Assembly: GCF_002575655.3 (NCBI RefSeq)
Contig: NC_053040.3
Span: 355,258,267 to 355,322,266, forward strand
Direction of reading: 5' to 3'
Source of the DNA: Aegilops tauschii subsp. strangulata
Taxonomy: Eukaryota; Streptophyta; Magnoliopsida; Poales; Poaceae
DNA: 64,000 bases
This document shows positions 1 through 11,836 of the stretch, in pieces. The notes beneath the pieces are model-generated. The model saw nothing but the letters and a program-made list of their open reading frames with translations. It made no database searches and had not been told where the DNA came from. The stretch's first letter is position 1. Every line of letters begins with the position of its first letter. The position numbers were made by a program, and so were the translations under genes.

Positions 1-230
1 GATTACGACGTTCGGACACACCATTTCGCTGAGGTGTTCCAGGCGGCATGAGTTGTGAAACTATTCCACATTTCCTTAAGTGTGTGCCAAATTCATGACT
101 CAAATATTCCCCTCCACGATCTGATCGTAAGAACTTTATTTTCCTATCACGTTGATTCTCAACCTCACTCTGAAATTCCTTGAACTTTTCAAAGGTCTCA
201 GACTTGTGTTTCATTAGGGTAGACATACCC
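1..230 (-). pseudogene. integrase core continuing after the frameshift, partial
   Basis: In the shifted minus-strand frame the sequence encodes the next part of the integrase core, including the segment RSDRGGEYLS with the second catalytic Asp and a downstream PQRNGVSERRN containing the catalytic Glu. It is cut by the window edge. A single-base insertion in a short C run (TCTACCCTAATG) separates it from the upstream frame. Confidence 0.75.
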
Positions 231-1814
231 ATATCTACTCAAGTCATCAGTGAGAGTGAGAACATAATGATAGCCACCGTGAGCCTCAACACTCATTGGA
301 CCGCACACATCAGTATGTATGATTTCCAATAAGTTGGTTGCTCGCTCCATTGTTCCGCAGAACGGAGTCTTGGTCATCTTACCCATGAGGCATGGTTCGC
401 ACGTGTCAAATGATTCGTAATCAAGAGACTCCAAAAGTCCATCTGCATGGAGCTTCTTCATGCGTTTGACACCAATGTGACCAAGACGGCAGTGCCACAA
501 GTATGTGGGACTATCATTATCAACCTTACATATTTTGGTATTCACACTATGAATATGTGTAACACTACGTTCGAGATTCATTAAGAATAAACCATTAACC
601 AGCGGGGCATGACCATGAAACATATCTCTCATATAAATAGAACAACCATTATTCTCGGATTTAAATGAGTAGCCATCTCGAATTAAACGAGATCCTGATA
701 CAATGTTCATGCTCAAAGCTGGCACTAAATAACAATTATTGAGGTTTAAAACTAATCCCGTAGGTAAATGTAGAGGTAGCGTGCCGACGACGATCACATC
801 GACCTTGGAACCATTCCCGACGCGCATCGTCACCTCGTCCTTTGCCAGTCTCCGTTTATTCCGCAGCTCCTGCTTTGAGTTACAAATATGAGCAACCGCA
901 CCGGTATCAAATACCCAGGAGCTACTACGAGTGCTGGTAAGGTACACATCAATAACATGTATATCACATATACCTTTGGTGTTGCCGGCCTTCCTGTCCG
1001 CCAAGTACTTGGGGCAGTTCCGCTTCCAGTGACCACTTCCCTTGCAATAAAAGCACTCAGTCTCAGGCTTGGGTCCATTCTTTGGCTTCTTCCCGGCAAC
1101 TGGCTTACCGGGCGCGGCAACTCCCTTGCCGCCCTTCTTGAAGTTCTTCTTACCCTTGCCTTTCTTGAACTTAGTGGTTTTATTCACCATCAACACTTGA
1201 TGTCCCTTTTTGATCTCCACCTCCGCTGATTTCAGCATTGAATATACCTCAGGAATGGTCTTTTCCATCCCCTGCATATTGAAGTTCATCACAAAGCTCT
1301 TGTAGCTCGGTGGAAGCGACTGAAGGATTCTGTCAATGACCGCGTCATCCGGGAGATTAACTCCCAGCTGAGTCAAGCGGTTGTGTAACCCAGACATTTT
1401 GAGTATGTGCTCACTGACAGAACTATTTTCCTCCATCTTACAACTGAAGAACTTGTCGGAGACTTCATATCTCTCGACCCGGGCATGAGCTTGGAAAACC
1501 ATTTTCAGCTCTTCGAACATCTCATATGCTCCGTGTTGCTCAAAACGCTTTTGGAGCCCCGGTTCTAAGCTGTAAAGCATGCCGCACTGAACGAGGGAGT
1601 AATCATCAGCACGCTGCTGCCAAGCGTTCATAACGTCTTGGTTCTCTGGGATGGGTGCGTCACCTAGCGGTGCTTCTAGGACATAATCTTTCCTGGCAGC
1701 TATGAGGATGGTCCTCAGGTTCCGGACCCTGTCCGTATAGTTGCTTCCATCATCTTTTAGCTTGGTTTTCTCTAGGAACGCGTTGAAGTTGAGGGCAACA
1801 TTAGCGTGGGCCAT
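198..1814 (-). CDS. copia gag-protease-integrase polyprotein, frameshifted
   Basis: The 538-residue frame starts at an ATG at 1814 (MAHANVALNFNAFLEKTK). The first 200 or so residues are the copia gag (UBN2-type) domain. A Lys-rich linker leads to a CCHC zinc knuckle (CFYCKGSGHWKRNCPK) near residues 253-268. The aspartic protease motif WVFDTGAVAHICN is near residue 303. It has Ala after DTG, where I recall Ser in relatives. The gag-pre-integrase zinc region with HCRLGHIG and CEPC follows near 440-475, and the integrase core begins with HTDVCGPM. The last residues PNETQV are out of frame: one extra base near 226-230 ends the frame, and the sequence below it still encodes integrase. The product would be structural particle protein plus protease, but this copy cannot make a full polyprotein. 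Confidence 0.88.
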   Translation of the reverse strand: MAHANVALNFNAFLEKTKLKDDGSNYTDRVRNLRTILIAARKDYVLEAPLGDAPIPENQDVMNAWQQRADDYSLVQCGMLYSLEPGLQKRFEQHGAYEMFEELKMVFQAHARVERYEVSDKFFSCKMEENSSVSEHILKMSGLHNRLTQLGVNLPDDAVIDRILQSLPPSYKSFVMNFNMQGMEKTIPEVYSMLKSAEVEIKKGHQVLMVNKTTKFKKGKGKKNFKKGGKGVAAPGKPVAGKKPKNGPKPETECFYCKGSGHWKRNCPKYLADRKAGNTKGICDIHVIDVYLTSTRSSSWVFDTGAVAHICNSKQELRNKRRLAKDEVTMRVGNGSKVDVIVVGTLPLHLPTGLVLNLNNCYLVPALSMNIVSGSRLIRDGYSFKSENNGCSIYMRDMFHGHAPLVNGLFLMNLERSVTHIHSVNTKICKVDNDSPTYLWHCRLGHIGVKRMKKLHADGLLESLDYESFDTCEPCLMGKMTKTPFCGTMERATNLLEIIHTDVCGPMSVEAHGGYHYVLTLTDDLSRYGYVYPNETQV

Positions 1815-3078
1815 TTGATCTACAAGACATATTTTAAAGATTTTAGACTAAGTTCATGATAATTAAGTTCATCTAATCAAATTATTCAATGAACTCTCAC
1901 TCAGACAGACATCCCTCTAGTCATCTAAGTGAAACATGATCCGAGTCAACTAGGCTGTGTCCGATCATCACGTGAGACAGACTAGTCAACATCGGTGAAC
2001 ATCTTCATGTTGATCGTATCTTCTATACAACTCATGCTCGACCTTTCGGTCTTCCGTGTTCCGAGGCCATGTCTGTACATGCTAGGCTCGTCAAGTCAAC
2101 CTAAGTGTATTGCGTGTGTAAATCTGGCTTACACCCGTTGTATTCGAACGTTAGAATCTATCACACCCGATCATCAAGTGGTGCTTCGAAACAACGAACC
2201 TTCTCAACGGTGCACAGTTAGGGGGAACACTTTCTTGAAATTATTGCGAGGGATCATCTTATTTAAGCTACCGTCGTTCTAAGCAAATAAGATGTAAAAC
2301 ATGATAAACATCACATGCAATCAAATAGTGACATGATATGGCCAGTATCATATTGCTCCTTTGATCTCCATCTTCGGGGCGCCATGATCATCTTCGTCAC
2401 CGGCATGACACCATGATCTCCATCATCGTGTCTTCATGAAGTTGTCACGCCAACGATTACTTCTACTTCTATGGCTAACGTGTTTAGCAATAAAGTAAAG
2501 TAATTTACATGGCGTTATTCAATGAGACGCAGGTCATACAAAAAATAAAGACAACTCCTATGGCTCCTGCCGGTTGTCATACTCATCGACATGCAAGTCG
2601 TGATTCCTATTACAAGAACATGATCAATCTCATACATCACATATATTTCATTCATCACATCCTTTTGGCCATATCACATCACAAGGCATATGCTGCAAAA
2701 ACAAGTTAGACGTCCTCTAATTGTTGTTGCATGTTTTTACGTGGCTTCTATAGGTTTCTAGCAAGAGCGTTTCTTACCTACGTAAAACCACAATGTGATA
2801 TGCCAACTTCTATTTACCCTTCATAAGGACCCTTTTCATCGAATCCGATTCGACTAAAGTGGGAGAGACAGACACCCGCTAGCCACCTTATGCAACTAGT
2901 GCATGTCAGTCGGTGGAACCTGTCTCACGTAAGCGTACGTGTAAGGTCGGTCCGGGCCGCTTCATCCCACGATGCCACCGAAACAAGATAAGACTTGTAG
3001 TGGCAAGAAAATTGACAACATCTACGCCCACAACAAGTTTGTGTTCTACTCGTGCATGGAAACTACGCATAAACCTGG
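1815..3078 (-). other. leader of the copia element, non-coding
   Basis: This stretch lies between the primer-binding site and the gag ATG. I see no open frame of note, only short unsupported ones. It is the untranslated leader, of the length usual for Angela-type elements. Confidence 0.7.
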
Positions 3079-3091
3079 CTCATGATGCCAC
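3079..3091 (-). other. primer-binding site (initiator tRNA-Met type)
   Basis: Immediately after the LTR the minus strand reads GTGGCATCATGAG, a variant of the TGGTATCAGAGC motif complementary to the 3' end of initiator tRNA-Met that copia elements use to prime minus-strand synthesis. Confidence 0.6.
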
Positions 3092-4826
3092 TTTTGGGGA
3101 TCGTAGCAGAAATTGAAAATTTTCTACGTATCACCAAGATCAATCTATGGAGTCATCTAGAAATGAGAGAGAGGGGAGTGCATCTACATACCCTTGTAGA
3201 TCGCGCGCGGAAGCGTTCAAGAGAACGGGGTTGATGGAGTCGTACTCGTCGTGATCCAAATCACCGATGATCCTAGCGCCGAACGAACGGCACCTCCGCG
3301 TTCAACACACGTACGGAGCGGGGACGTCTCCTCCTTCTTGATCCAGCAAGGGGGGGAGGAGAAGTTGATGGAGATCCAGCAGCACGACGGCGTGGTGGTG
3401 GAAGTAGCGGGATCCCGGCAGGGCTTCGCCAAGCGCAAGCGGGGAGGAAGAGGTGTCACGGGAGGGAGGGAGGCGACAGGGCTTGGGGTGCTGCTCCCAT
3501 GCGCCTCCCCACTATATATAGGGGTGGAGGGGGCTGGTTTATTGCCCTCCAAGTCCATTGGGGCGTTGGCAAAGGTGGGGGAAAGAAATCCCATCATTTC
3601 CCTTCCCCACCGATTGTTATCCCCCTTTTTTAGGGATCTTAATCTTATCCCTTCGGGATATGATCTTATTCCTTCTAAGGTGGGATCTTGGTGCGCCTTG
3701 ACCAGGGGTGTGGGGCCTTGCCCCCACTACCCACATTCATGTGGGTCCCCCCATGCAGGTGGGCCCCACTTCGGAACCTTCTAGAACCTTCCCGGTACAA
3801 TACCGAAAAATCCCGAACATTTTCCGGTGGCCAAAATAGGACTTCCCATATATAAATCTTTACCTCCAGACCATTCCGGAACTCCTCGTGACGTCCAGGA
3901 TCTCATTCGGGACTCCGAACAACTTTCGGTTAACCGCATACTAATATCTCTACAACTCTAGCGTCACCGAACCTTAAGTGTGTAGACCCTACGGGTTCGG
4001 GAGACATGCAGACATGACCGAGACGACTCTCCGGTCAATAACCAATAGCGGGATCTGGATACCCATGTTGGCTCCCACATGTTCCACGATGATCTCATCG
4101 GATGAACCACGATGTCGAGGATTCAATCAATCCCGTATACAATTCCCTTTGTCAATCGGTACGTTACCTGCCCGAGATTCGATCGTCGGTATCCCAATAC
4201 CTTCTTCAATCTCGTTACCGGCAAGTCACTTTACTCGTACCGTAATGCATGATCCCGTGACCAAACACTTGGTCACATTGAGCTCATTATGATGATGCAT
4301 TACCGAGTGGGCCCAGAGATACCTCTCCATCATACGGAGTGACAAATCCCAGTCTCGATTCGTGCCAACCCAACAGACACTTTCGGAGATACCCGTAGTG
4401 CACCTTTATAGCCACCCAGTTACGTTGTGACGTTTGGCACACCCAAAGCACTCCTATGGTATCCGGGAGTTGCACAATCTCATGGTCTAAGGAAATGATA
4501 CTTGACATTTGGAAAAGCTCTAGCAAACGAACTACACGATCTTGTGCTATGCTTAGGATTGGGTCTTGTCCATCACATCATTCTCCTAATGATGTGATCC
4601 CGTTATCAATGACATCCAATGTCCATAGTCAGGAAACCATGACTATCTGTTGATCAACGAGCTAGTCAACTAGAGGCTCACTAGGGACATGTTGTGGTCT
4701 ATGTATTCACACATGTATTACGATTTCTGGATAACACAATTATAGCATGAACAATAGACAATTATCATGAACAAGGAAATATAATAATAACCATTTTATT
4801 ATTGCCTCTAGGGCATATTTCCAACA
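3092..4826 (-). repeat. 5' LTR of the Angela-type copia element
   Basis: On the minus strand the LTR starts TGTTGGAAATATGCCC at 4826 and ends CCCCAAAA at 3092, where the expected CA end looks changed to AA. Its 1735 bp fits the 1.7-1.8 kb LTRs of this group. A TATA box lies at 3512-3521 and the primer-binding site follows directly downstream. Confidence 0.85.
3512..3521 (-). promoter_or_regulatory. TATA box of the copia LTR promoter
   Basis: The palindromic CTATATATAG motif lies inside the LTR, about 420 bp from its 3' end, where the R region of such an LTR would begin. It is the only strong TATA motif I saw in this LTR. Confidence 0.55.
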
Positions 4827-5065
4827 CTATGGTTAACTACTCACACATCATCGGAAGGGCAGCAAGGTTGATGTAGAGCCCCTCCGTGATTGATTCCCCC
4901 TCCGACAGAGTACTGGAGAAGGCCTCCAGATGGGATCTCGTGGGACAGAAACTATCGGTGGCAAAAACAGTATTTCGGGTGGCTATCTGATGTCAGGGGA
5001 ATATTTGAGAATTTATAGAGGCGGAATTAGGTCAAGAGATGCCACAAGGGGCAAGCCTGGGGGGC
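4827..5065 (-). repeat. fragment of an Athila-type LTR
   Basis: The sequence resembles the minus-oriented LTR at about 37770-37920: both share ACTACTCACACATCATCGGA, a CTCCGACAG segment and AAGATGGGATCTC-like text. Both ends are broken, by the copia LTR on the left and by the next LTR on the right. Confidence 0.6.
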
Positions 5066-6243
5066 TGATACGTCTGCAACGTATCTCTAATTTTTGATTG
5101 TTCCGTGCTATTATATTATCAATCGTGGATGTTCTATATTCATTTTATAGCAACTTCATATAATTTATTGGGACTAACCTATTGACATAGTGCCAGTGCC
5201 AGTTGCTGTTTTTTACTTCACAGAATATCCATATCAAACGGAGTACAAATGCAGCGAAACTTTTTGGAGATTTTTTTCTGCCCAGAAGACACCCAGGAGG
5301 CCCAAGAATTGCACCAGAGGAAGTCTATGGGGGACACTAGGCACTAGGGTGCGCTAGAGGCCCCTGGTGCGCCCTGGTGGGTAGTGGGGCCCACGGGAGT
5401 CTCCTCCACCACCTCTCAGTTCTATAAATACCCAAATATTCCAGAAACCCTAGGGGAATCGGGAGATCAGAGTTTCCACCGCCGCAAGTTCCAGAACCAT
5501 GAGATCCAATCTAGAGGCCTTTTTCGACACCTTGCCAGAGGGGGAAACGATCACGGAGGGGTTCATCATCCTCATTGGTGCTCCTCCGATGATGAGTGAG
5601 TAGTTTACCACAGACCTATGGGTCCATAGATAGTAGCTAGATGGCTTCTTCTCTCTTTTTGATCTTCAATACAATTTCTCCTTGATGTTCTTGGAGATCT
5701 ATTTGATGTAACTCTTTTTGCGGTGTGTTTGTTGGGATCCGATAAGTTGTGAGTTTATGATCAGATCTATCTATGAATATTATTTGAGTCTTTTCTGAAC
5801 TCTTATATGCATGATTTTTATAGCCTCATATTTCTTCTCCGAGACTTTAATTTGGTTTGGCCAACTAGATTGATTTTTCTTGCCATGGGAAGAGGTGCTT
5901 TGTGATGGGTTCGATCTTGCGGTGCTCAATCTCAGTGACAAAAGGATACATGACACGCATGTATCGTTGCCATTAATGATAAAAAGACGGGTTCTATTCC
6001 TACATGAATAGATCGTGTCTACATCATGTCATTGTTGTTATTGCATTACTCCATTTCTTCATGAACTTAATACACTAGATGCATGCTAAATAGCGGTCGA
6101 TGTGTGGAGTAATAGTAGTAGATGCAGAATCGTTTCGTTCTACTAATCTTGGATGTGATGCCTATATACATGATCATTGCCTTGGATATTGTCATACTTA
6201 TTTGCTTTTCTATCAATTGCCCAACAGTAATTTGTTTACCCAC
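5066..6243 (+). repeat. truncated gypsy (Athila-type) LTR
   Basis: It starts TGATACGTCTGCAACGTATC, the start shared by the LTRs at 18900 and 62192, and includes the conserved ATTTTTGATTGTTCC. A TATA box lies at 5423-5430 (TATAAATA). It has no terminal CA and primer site; instead a second LTR begins at 6244, so this copy is cut by that insertion or by deletion. No coding region is present. Confidence 0.7.
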
Positions 6244-7659
6244 TGATATGTCTCCGTTGTATCTATAATTTTTGATTGTTCCATGCCAATATTATACAAC
6301 TTCCAAATATTTTTGGCAACATTTTATATGATTTATTGGACTAACTTACTGATCCAGTGCCCAGTGCCAGTTCCTGTTTGTTGCATGTTTTTTGTTTCGC
6401 AGAAAATCCATATCAAATGAAGTCCATACGCGATAAAAATTTGCGGAGAATTATTTTTGAATATATGTGATTTTTGGGACTTGGAATCAATGCAAACAGG
6501 GGCCCATGGATGTCTGTTGGATCTCTACTTTGGACGCAAGGAAGCTTATATCCGGAAAAAGATCGTGTTAAAATTTCAGCGCAATCGGAGTTACGGATCT
6601 CCCGGAATATAAGAAATGGTTTTCGGCCAAATCTGAGGAACGGGAAACAGAAGGGAACAGAGAGACAGATCCAATCTCGGAGAGGCTCCCACCCCTCCGC
6701 CGCCATTGAAGCCATGGACTAGAGGGGGAACTCTCCTCCCATCTAGGGGGAGGCCAAGGAAGAAGAAGAAGAAGAAGTAGGAGGCTCTCTCCCGGTGGCG
6801 CCGGAGTGCCGCTGGAGCAAGGATCATGACGGTGATCTAGATCAACAATCTTGCTACCGTCAACACCAACTTTCTCGCCCTCTATGCAGCGGTGTAACAC
6901 CTCTTCTCCCCGCTGTAATCCCTACTTAAACATGGTGCTCAACTCCATATATTATTTCCCAATGATCTATGGCTATCCTATGATGTTTGAGTAGATCTGT
7001 TTTGTCCTATGGGTTAATCGTGATCTTGGTTGGTATGAGTGTATTTTATTTATGGTGTTGTCCTACGGTGCCCTCCGTGTTGCGCAAACGGAGGCCCCCC
7101 CGCTGTAGCGTGTTGCAATATGTTCATGGTTTGCTTATTGTCTGTGTTGCGAGGGTGACAGTAGCCTAAACTCGGATAAGTGGGTTATGGCGTATGGGAT
7201 AAAGAGGACTTGATACATAATGCTACGGTTGGGTTTCACGACCTTAATGATCTTTAGTAGTTGCGGATGCTTGCTAGAGTTCCAATCATAAGTGCATATG
7301 ATCCAAGTAGAGAAAGTATGTTAGCTCATGCCTCTCCCTCATATAGAATTACAAGAATGATTACCGGTACTTGTTATCGATTGCCTAGGGACAAATGACT
7401 TTCTTGTTGACAAAAGCTATCCAATTTTATCACCTTGCAATTTATTCGTAGTTTTATTCTCGCAAAGGACTCGTAGTTTAATTCTTGCAAAATAGTTTCA
7501 TACTTGTTTTAGGTAAAGCAAAGGTCAAGTGTGCGTATAGTTGTATCAGTGGTCGATAGAACTTGAGGGAATATTTGTTCTACCTTAGCTCCTCGTTGGT
7601 TCAACACTCTTATTTATCGAAGAAGGCTACAAATGATCCCCTATACTTGTGGTTTATCA
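6244..7659 (+). repeat. LTR of the broken Athila-type element
   Basis: It starts TGATATGTCTCCGTTGTATC and ends GGTTTATCA. The terminal TG and CA and the primer site 11 bp downstream define the ends. The 1416 bp are non-coding. An AAGAAG microsatellite lies at about 6759-6777. Confidence 0.75.
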
Positions 7660-7670
7660 AGACCTTTTTC

Positions 7671-7688
7671 CAGCGTCATTGCTGGGGA
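7671..7688 (+). other. degenerate primer-binding site (tRNA-Asp type)
   Basis: CAGCGTCATTGCTGGGGA is a decayed form of TGGCGCCGTTGCCGGGGA, the tRNA-Asp complement used by many plant gypsy elements. Better copies occur at 36718 and 63775 in this window. Confidence 0.6.
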
Positions 7689-7783
7689 GCAATAGCGTGG
7701 GGTGAATATTCTCGTGTGTGCTTGTTTGCTTTATCACTAAGTAGTTTTTATTTTCTGTTATAAGTTGTTCTCTATCTTGAGTT

Positions 7784-7933
7784 ATGGATATGGAACACGA
7801 AACACCAAAAAAATTAGTTGTACTTGCTACTCATGGAGATGGGGAACCTCCTAAAACCCTCGATGCTCGTTATGTGAAAAATATTATGTACTACTTTGAT
7901 AATCCTGAGAAAACCCCATTCAAAACTAATATG
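7784..7933 (+). pseudogene. start of an Athila-type gag, interrupted
   Basis: The frame MDMEHETPKKLVVLATHGDG runs 50 codons before the CACTA insertion. The same frame family resumes at 9602-9703 (DSPIIFLNSPNYTISKKFAL, then a TGA). This hydrophilic N-terminal region is typical of the leader-proximal ORF of these elements. It is not functional. Confidence 0.6.
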
Positions 7934-9596
7934 GACGCTAATGGCGCACTATGCATGTGGTGCGCCATTACTAAATAGTAATGGCGCACCATGTGCTGGT
8001 GCGCCATTAGTGTGCAAATACTAATGGCGCACCACATCCACGGTGCGCCATTAGTAATTTTTTTTTTCAAAACTAGTAATGGCGCACCAGGGGATAGTGT
8101 GCCATTACTAGTTAAACTAGTAATGGCGCACCACTCCAACGGTGCGCCATTAGTAAATATGTTTCAATTTTTTTTCTTCAAATTTTTATTTTATTTTATT
8201 TTTTAAACTACTAATGGCGCACCGTGGGTGTGGTGCGCCATTACTAGTAACTAGTAATGGCGCACCACTACCACGGTGCGCCATTAGTAGTTTGGCCCAA
8301 ACATTCCCCCGAATGCACCCCCCCTTGGACCGCCTTTTCAGTTTAAAAAAATAAAAGAAAATGATAGAAATGTCAAAAAAATAAAAGAAAATAAGATTCC
8401 CATGTGATATGTGGTCTAGTTGTTAGCAAAATTTACAAACATGAATTTTCGACTTTTTTTGCAAAATCTCTCGAGAATTTGTAAAATGGGCATAACTTTT
8501 GCATACGAACTCCGATTAAAAAGTTTTTTATATGAAAAATCATCTACTCGAAAAGTTACATCCGAATTTAACTGGGGGAACCATGTTAAACATTTTCAAA
8601 ATCCTCAAAAACCTAACAGAAAAAAGATACGGGGCTTTTAAGATCTGGAGAGGCAAAAAAATCAAAAAAATTCAAACTTACTAATGGCGCACCTGCCCAT
8701 GGTGCGCCATTACTATCTTCCCGCCTTCAAAATTATAAATAAAAAAATAAAAAAAGCTTAGTAATGGCGCACCTGCCCACGGTGCGCCATTACTATGCCG
8801 TATATATGGCTGGGCGTGGTACTCTCCTTACCTCTTCATTCTTCTCCTCCACTCCACCTCTCCTCTACTCCATCTCCTCCTCTCCTCCACTCCATCTCCC
8901 CTTCTCTCCTCCACCATACTACCCTCCTCCTCTCCGACGACCTCCTCCTCCTCCTCCTCCTCCTCTCCGGCGACCTCCTCCTCCCTCCTCTCCTCCCCTC
9001 CCCTCACGGTTTCTCCTCCCTCCTCTCCGATGAGCTCCTCCTCCCTCCTCTCCGGTGAGCTCCTCCCTCCCTCCTCTCCGCTGAGCTCCTCCTCCCTCCT
9101 CTCCGGTGAGCTCCTCCTCCCTCCTCTCCTCCCCTCCCCTCATGGTTTCTCCTTCCTCCTCTCCGATGCTCCGGTGAACTCCTCTCCGGCGACCTCCTCC
9201 TCCTCTCCGGCGATGTAGGCGAGCGCCTCTCCGGTGACCTCAGCCCTCCTCTCCGGCGAACTCCTCTCCAGCAAAGCAAAATAACGTACAAGATCCAAAA
9301 ATGAGAACAAAATTTAAAAAAATGAGCAAAATATGGGCAAAAAAATCGCGATCCAGATCCAAATTCAAAATTCAAAAATAGCAATGGCGCACGGTGGGGG
9401 TTAGACGGTGCGCCACTACTATTTTCCCGCCTTCAAAATTCAAAAATACTAATGGCGCACCGTGGCCTATACTAATGGCGCACCAGTGGTGCGCCATTAG
9501 TAAAAAATACTAGTGGCGTGGTACTAGTGGCGCACCAGTAGTGCGCCATTAGTAGGCAAAACTGGTGCGCCACTAGTAGGCCTTTTCCTAGTAGTG
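7934..9596. mobile_element. non-autonomous CACTA element
   Basis: The right terminus ends TCCTAGTAGTG at 9596 (inverse of CACTACTAGGA). The ends hold many copies of a subterminal repeat, TAATGGCGCACC and its complement GGTGCGCCATTA, often as facing pairs that form hairpins. ATG flanks both sides (7931-7933 and 9597-9599), which fits the 3-bp target duplication of CACTA transposons. The left terminus lacks a CACTA start (it begins GACGCTAATGG). The middle (about 8820-9260) is a CTC/TCC-rich simple sequence, and the open frames in it are low-complexity shadows. No transposase is present. Confidence 0.75.
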
Positions 9597-9703
9597 ATGA
9601 TAGTCCTATTATCTTTTTGAATTCTCCCAACTACACTATATCAAAGAAATTTGCACTTATTAAGGATTACATTGATGGGTTGCACCATAACAAATCTGTA
9701 TGA

Positions 9704-10090
9704 TGTGAAAGTACATTCAATAATGAATCTAATGGTATTGATTTGTTATTGTATATGTTAGTATTTTTGTTTATAAACTTTGTCAGAGTTTACAAAACTT
9801 GACTTGGATCAATGCTAATACGCACACTTAAATAAAAACAGTGGGAGTACACATCTGTTTTCTTAGTTTGTTGTGGCATTAGTTATTTGTTGTAATTGTG
9901 AAATAAATATATTAGGCTACTGACTTCGAATGTAATGGTTTATACCATTCAATATTTAGAATCGTTGTTGAATTCCAAGATGAATACCATCTCTATAGTA
10001 CTTCACAATATGCTCAAACTCACATAATCCATTTCAAATGAAAATCTAAATGCATTTCATAGTTATTACTTTGTTGGATGCAACAAAACC
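9704..10090. repeat. MITE remnant and unannotated AT-rich DNA
   Basis: Around 9760-9850 the text TTTGTCAGAGTTTACAAAAC followed by AGTGGGAGTAC resembles the 3' half of a common grass MITE; a related piece lies at 24040-24130. The rest is AT-rich with no gene that I can support. Confidence 0.4.
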
Positions 10091-11400
10091 AACCATAACT
10101 CTACATGATCCAGTCTAAAGCAATTTTCAGAACACATCGCAATGTGTGAATGAAACGTAGAGAGTTTGTGAAGATGGAGCAATGGCAAGAGAGAGATGCG
10201 TGCGCCCAACACACAAGATATACACCCAGTGGAAGAAAGAGACAGAGGACGGGAAAGATTGTATATATGTGGGTGAGAGAGTAGAAGGGAAACCTCACGA
10301 GAGAGAGAGAGAGAAGAAGTGTCTGAGAGAGGGATATGTATATATGTATACGGAGGAAGAAGTTAGGTCTATGAGAAAGATGGAGACATGTAATATAAGG
10401 AGCAAGATGCGTGTGCGTCGAGATTTTGTACATGTGGAAGGAGAAGAGACAAAAGGTTTGATGAGAGAGCTCAAAAGAACATGGACTAGAGGGGAATCTT
10501 GTGGGCCGAGGGATTGATAATTTTGTGCGGGAGGGAGGGAGAGGGAGAGAGAGATAAGGGAAAGGAGTTACCCAACCCTCGTCACATCATCCTGCTTCCA
10601 AATGGCCCAGCAGTCTCTGGTGCGGTCTTGTCATCGTCTTCATTTTTGCCGATGCCCTCCTTGAATATCAAGGTGGTGTGCATGTGGGGCTGCAGAAAAG
10701 CACAAGCGATAGTGGTCGCTATATAACCTTGGATGGGGATGGATAGTGTGCTGGGGGGGGGGACTGTGTGTGTGTGAAATATTGAGAGAAATCAAACCTA
10801 TGGGAGAATGTGTGTGCATAGTGAGCTTGCGAGAGAGGCTAATGGTGCAAGACAGATACATCGTGTGCGTCAATGTTTAAGCAATATAGAGTTCGTGTGC
10901 AGTACACAAAGAGAGGACTATGGGGAGTGTGTTTCCGAGGCAAAGAGACACATCGAGAGATAAATGTGTGTGCTTGGTACATGGTGTGTATTTGACGGAG
11001 AGGTACATGCATGCCAAATAGGGTCTTCATGAAGAGATTGTGTGTGCGAGATAGAGAGCGATGTGGGGGCCTTCAGGCGGCGAGGGGCTGGGTGAAGGTG
11101 TCAAAATGTGTGTGTTGATGCATGTTTTACATGCGATTGTGCGAGGGACAGTCGAATCAAGAGAGATGGTTGTTGTGTTACGGATGCTCCTCTCTCTCTC
11201 ACGCACACACACAAAAAACACAAATAGAAGACCGTTCTTTCATGTATACACAACATCTCGGCATATCTCTATGTCTCAGCATACATGATCATTTGCACAT
11301 TCACACCTCTCTATGACTATAACACGCACACCGTCTCCACATTGCCCTTCCGCCACAACACACATATAGACAAATACATATGTTCTCTCTCCGTTACACA
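10091..11400. repeat. GA/GT-rich then CT/CA-rich simple-sequence block
   Basis: From about 10140 to 11180 the plus strand is rich in GAGAGA, GGGAGA and TGTGTG. From about 11185 to 11400 it switches to TCTCTC, CACACA and ACAC. All open frames here are low-complexity and lack codon structure or domains. I see no gene. The origin of the block is unknown. Confidence 0.5.
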
Positions 11401-11836
11401 CATAGAATCTCTATTAAAAAAACTGTAGGGGGTACCTAAAACATCCAAATCCAAATAATCACGAGCTGAAGCTAAATACAAATATATGGAAATAATGTAG
11501 CGTGAAGAACTTTTCCAGAAAAAAAAGTAGATTAATATTCGGGGATTGTTTTCACACACACAAGAAGGTTCGATCGATGTCCTTCTAGCATGACACCGTG
11601 GCGCACCTTTCAATCGACCGCGCGGCTGCAGTGCATGCGCTTGCATAGGATTCCGTATCGATGTTGTGCTAACTAATGTGGTGTATAAGCGCGGCCACGA
11701 TGCATGCGCTTGCACAGGATTACGTGTACTTGTATGGTGTTCTTTTAAGTTTGACCAACTCTATAACCGAGCTCCCATAAGCGCACTCATCAATATGTCA
11801 TCGTCGTTGTGCATGCATACAGTCGTTGCAGTAATG

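Larger units (their letters stand above)
1..4826 (-). mobile_element. Angela/WIS-type Ty1-copia retrotransposon, 5' part
   Basis: The element reads on the minus strand. From its 5' end it has a 1.7-kb LTR (3092-4826), a primer-binding site, a leader of about 1.2 kb and a gag-protease-integrase reading frame. The rest of integrase, RT/RNase H and the 3' LTR lie beyond the window start. The LTR start TGTTGGAAATATGCCCTAGA is the one I associate with the Angela/WIS/BARE group of Triticeae copia elements, and the gag-pre-integrase order is copia-specific. The right flank is CTATG (4827-4831); its partner is not visible. Family name is from memory, the superfamily is secure. Confidence 0.9.
6244..9703 (+). 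mobile_element. Athila-type gypsy element, 5' part, broken by a CACTA insertion
   Basis: It consists of a complete LTR (6244-7659), a degenerate tRNA-Asp-type primer site (7671-7688), a short leader and the start of a gag-like frame interrupted by the CACTA element at 7934-9596. The gag frame resumes at 9602 and stops at 9703. No pol or 3' LTR was found, so the element is truncated. Confidence 0.7.

Noticed and set aside
8764..9384. Proline/serine-rich and glycine/arginine-rich open frames on both strands
   Set aside because: They are products of the CTC/TCC simple sequence in the CACTA element; every frame is open and none has a domain.
10182..11316. Several 60-130 residue frames
   Set aside because: Low-complexity GA, GT and CT sequence; composition explains them.
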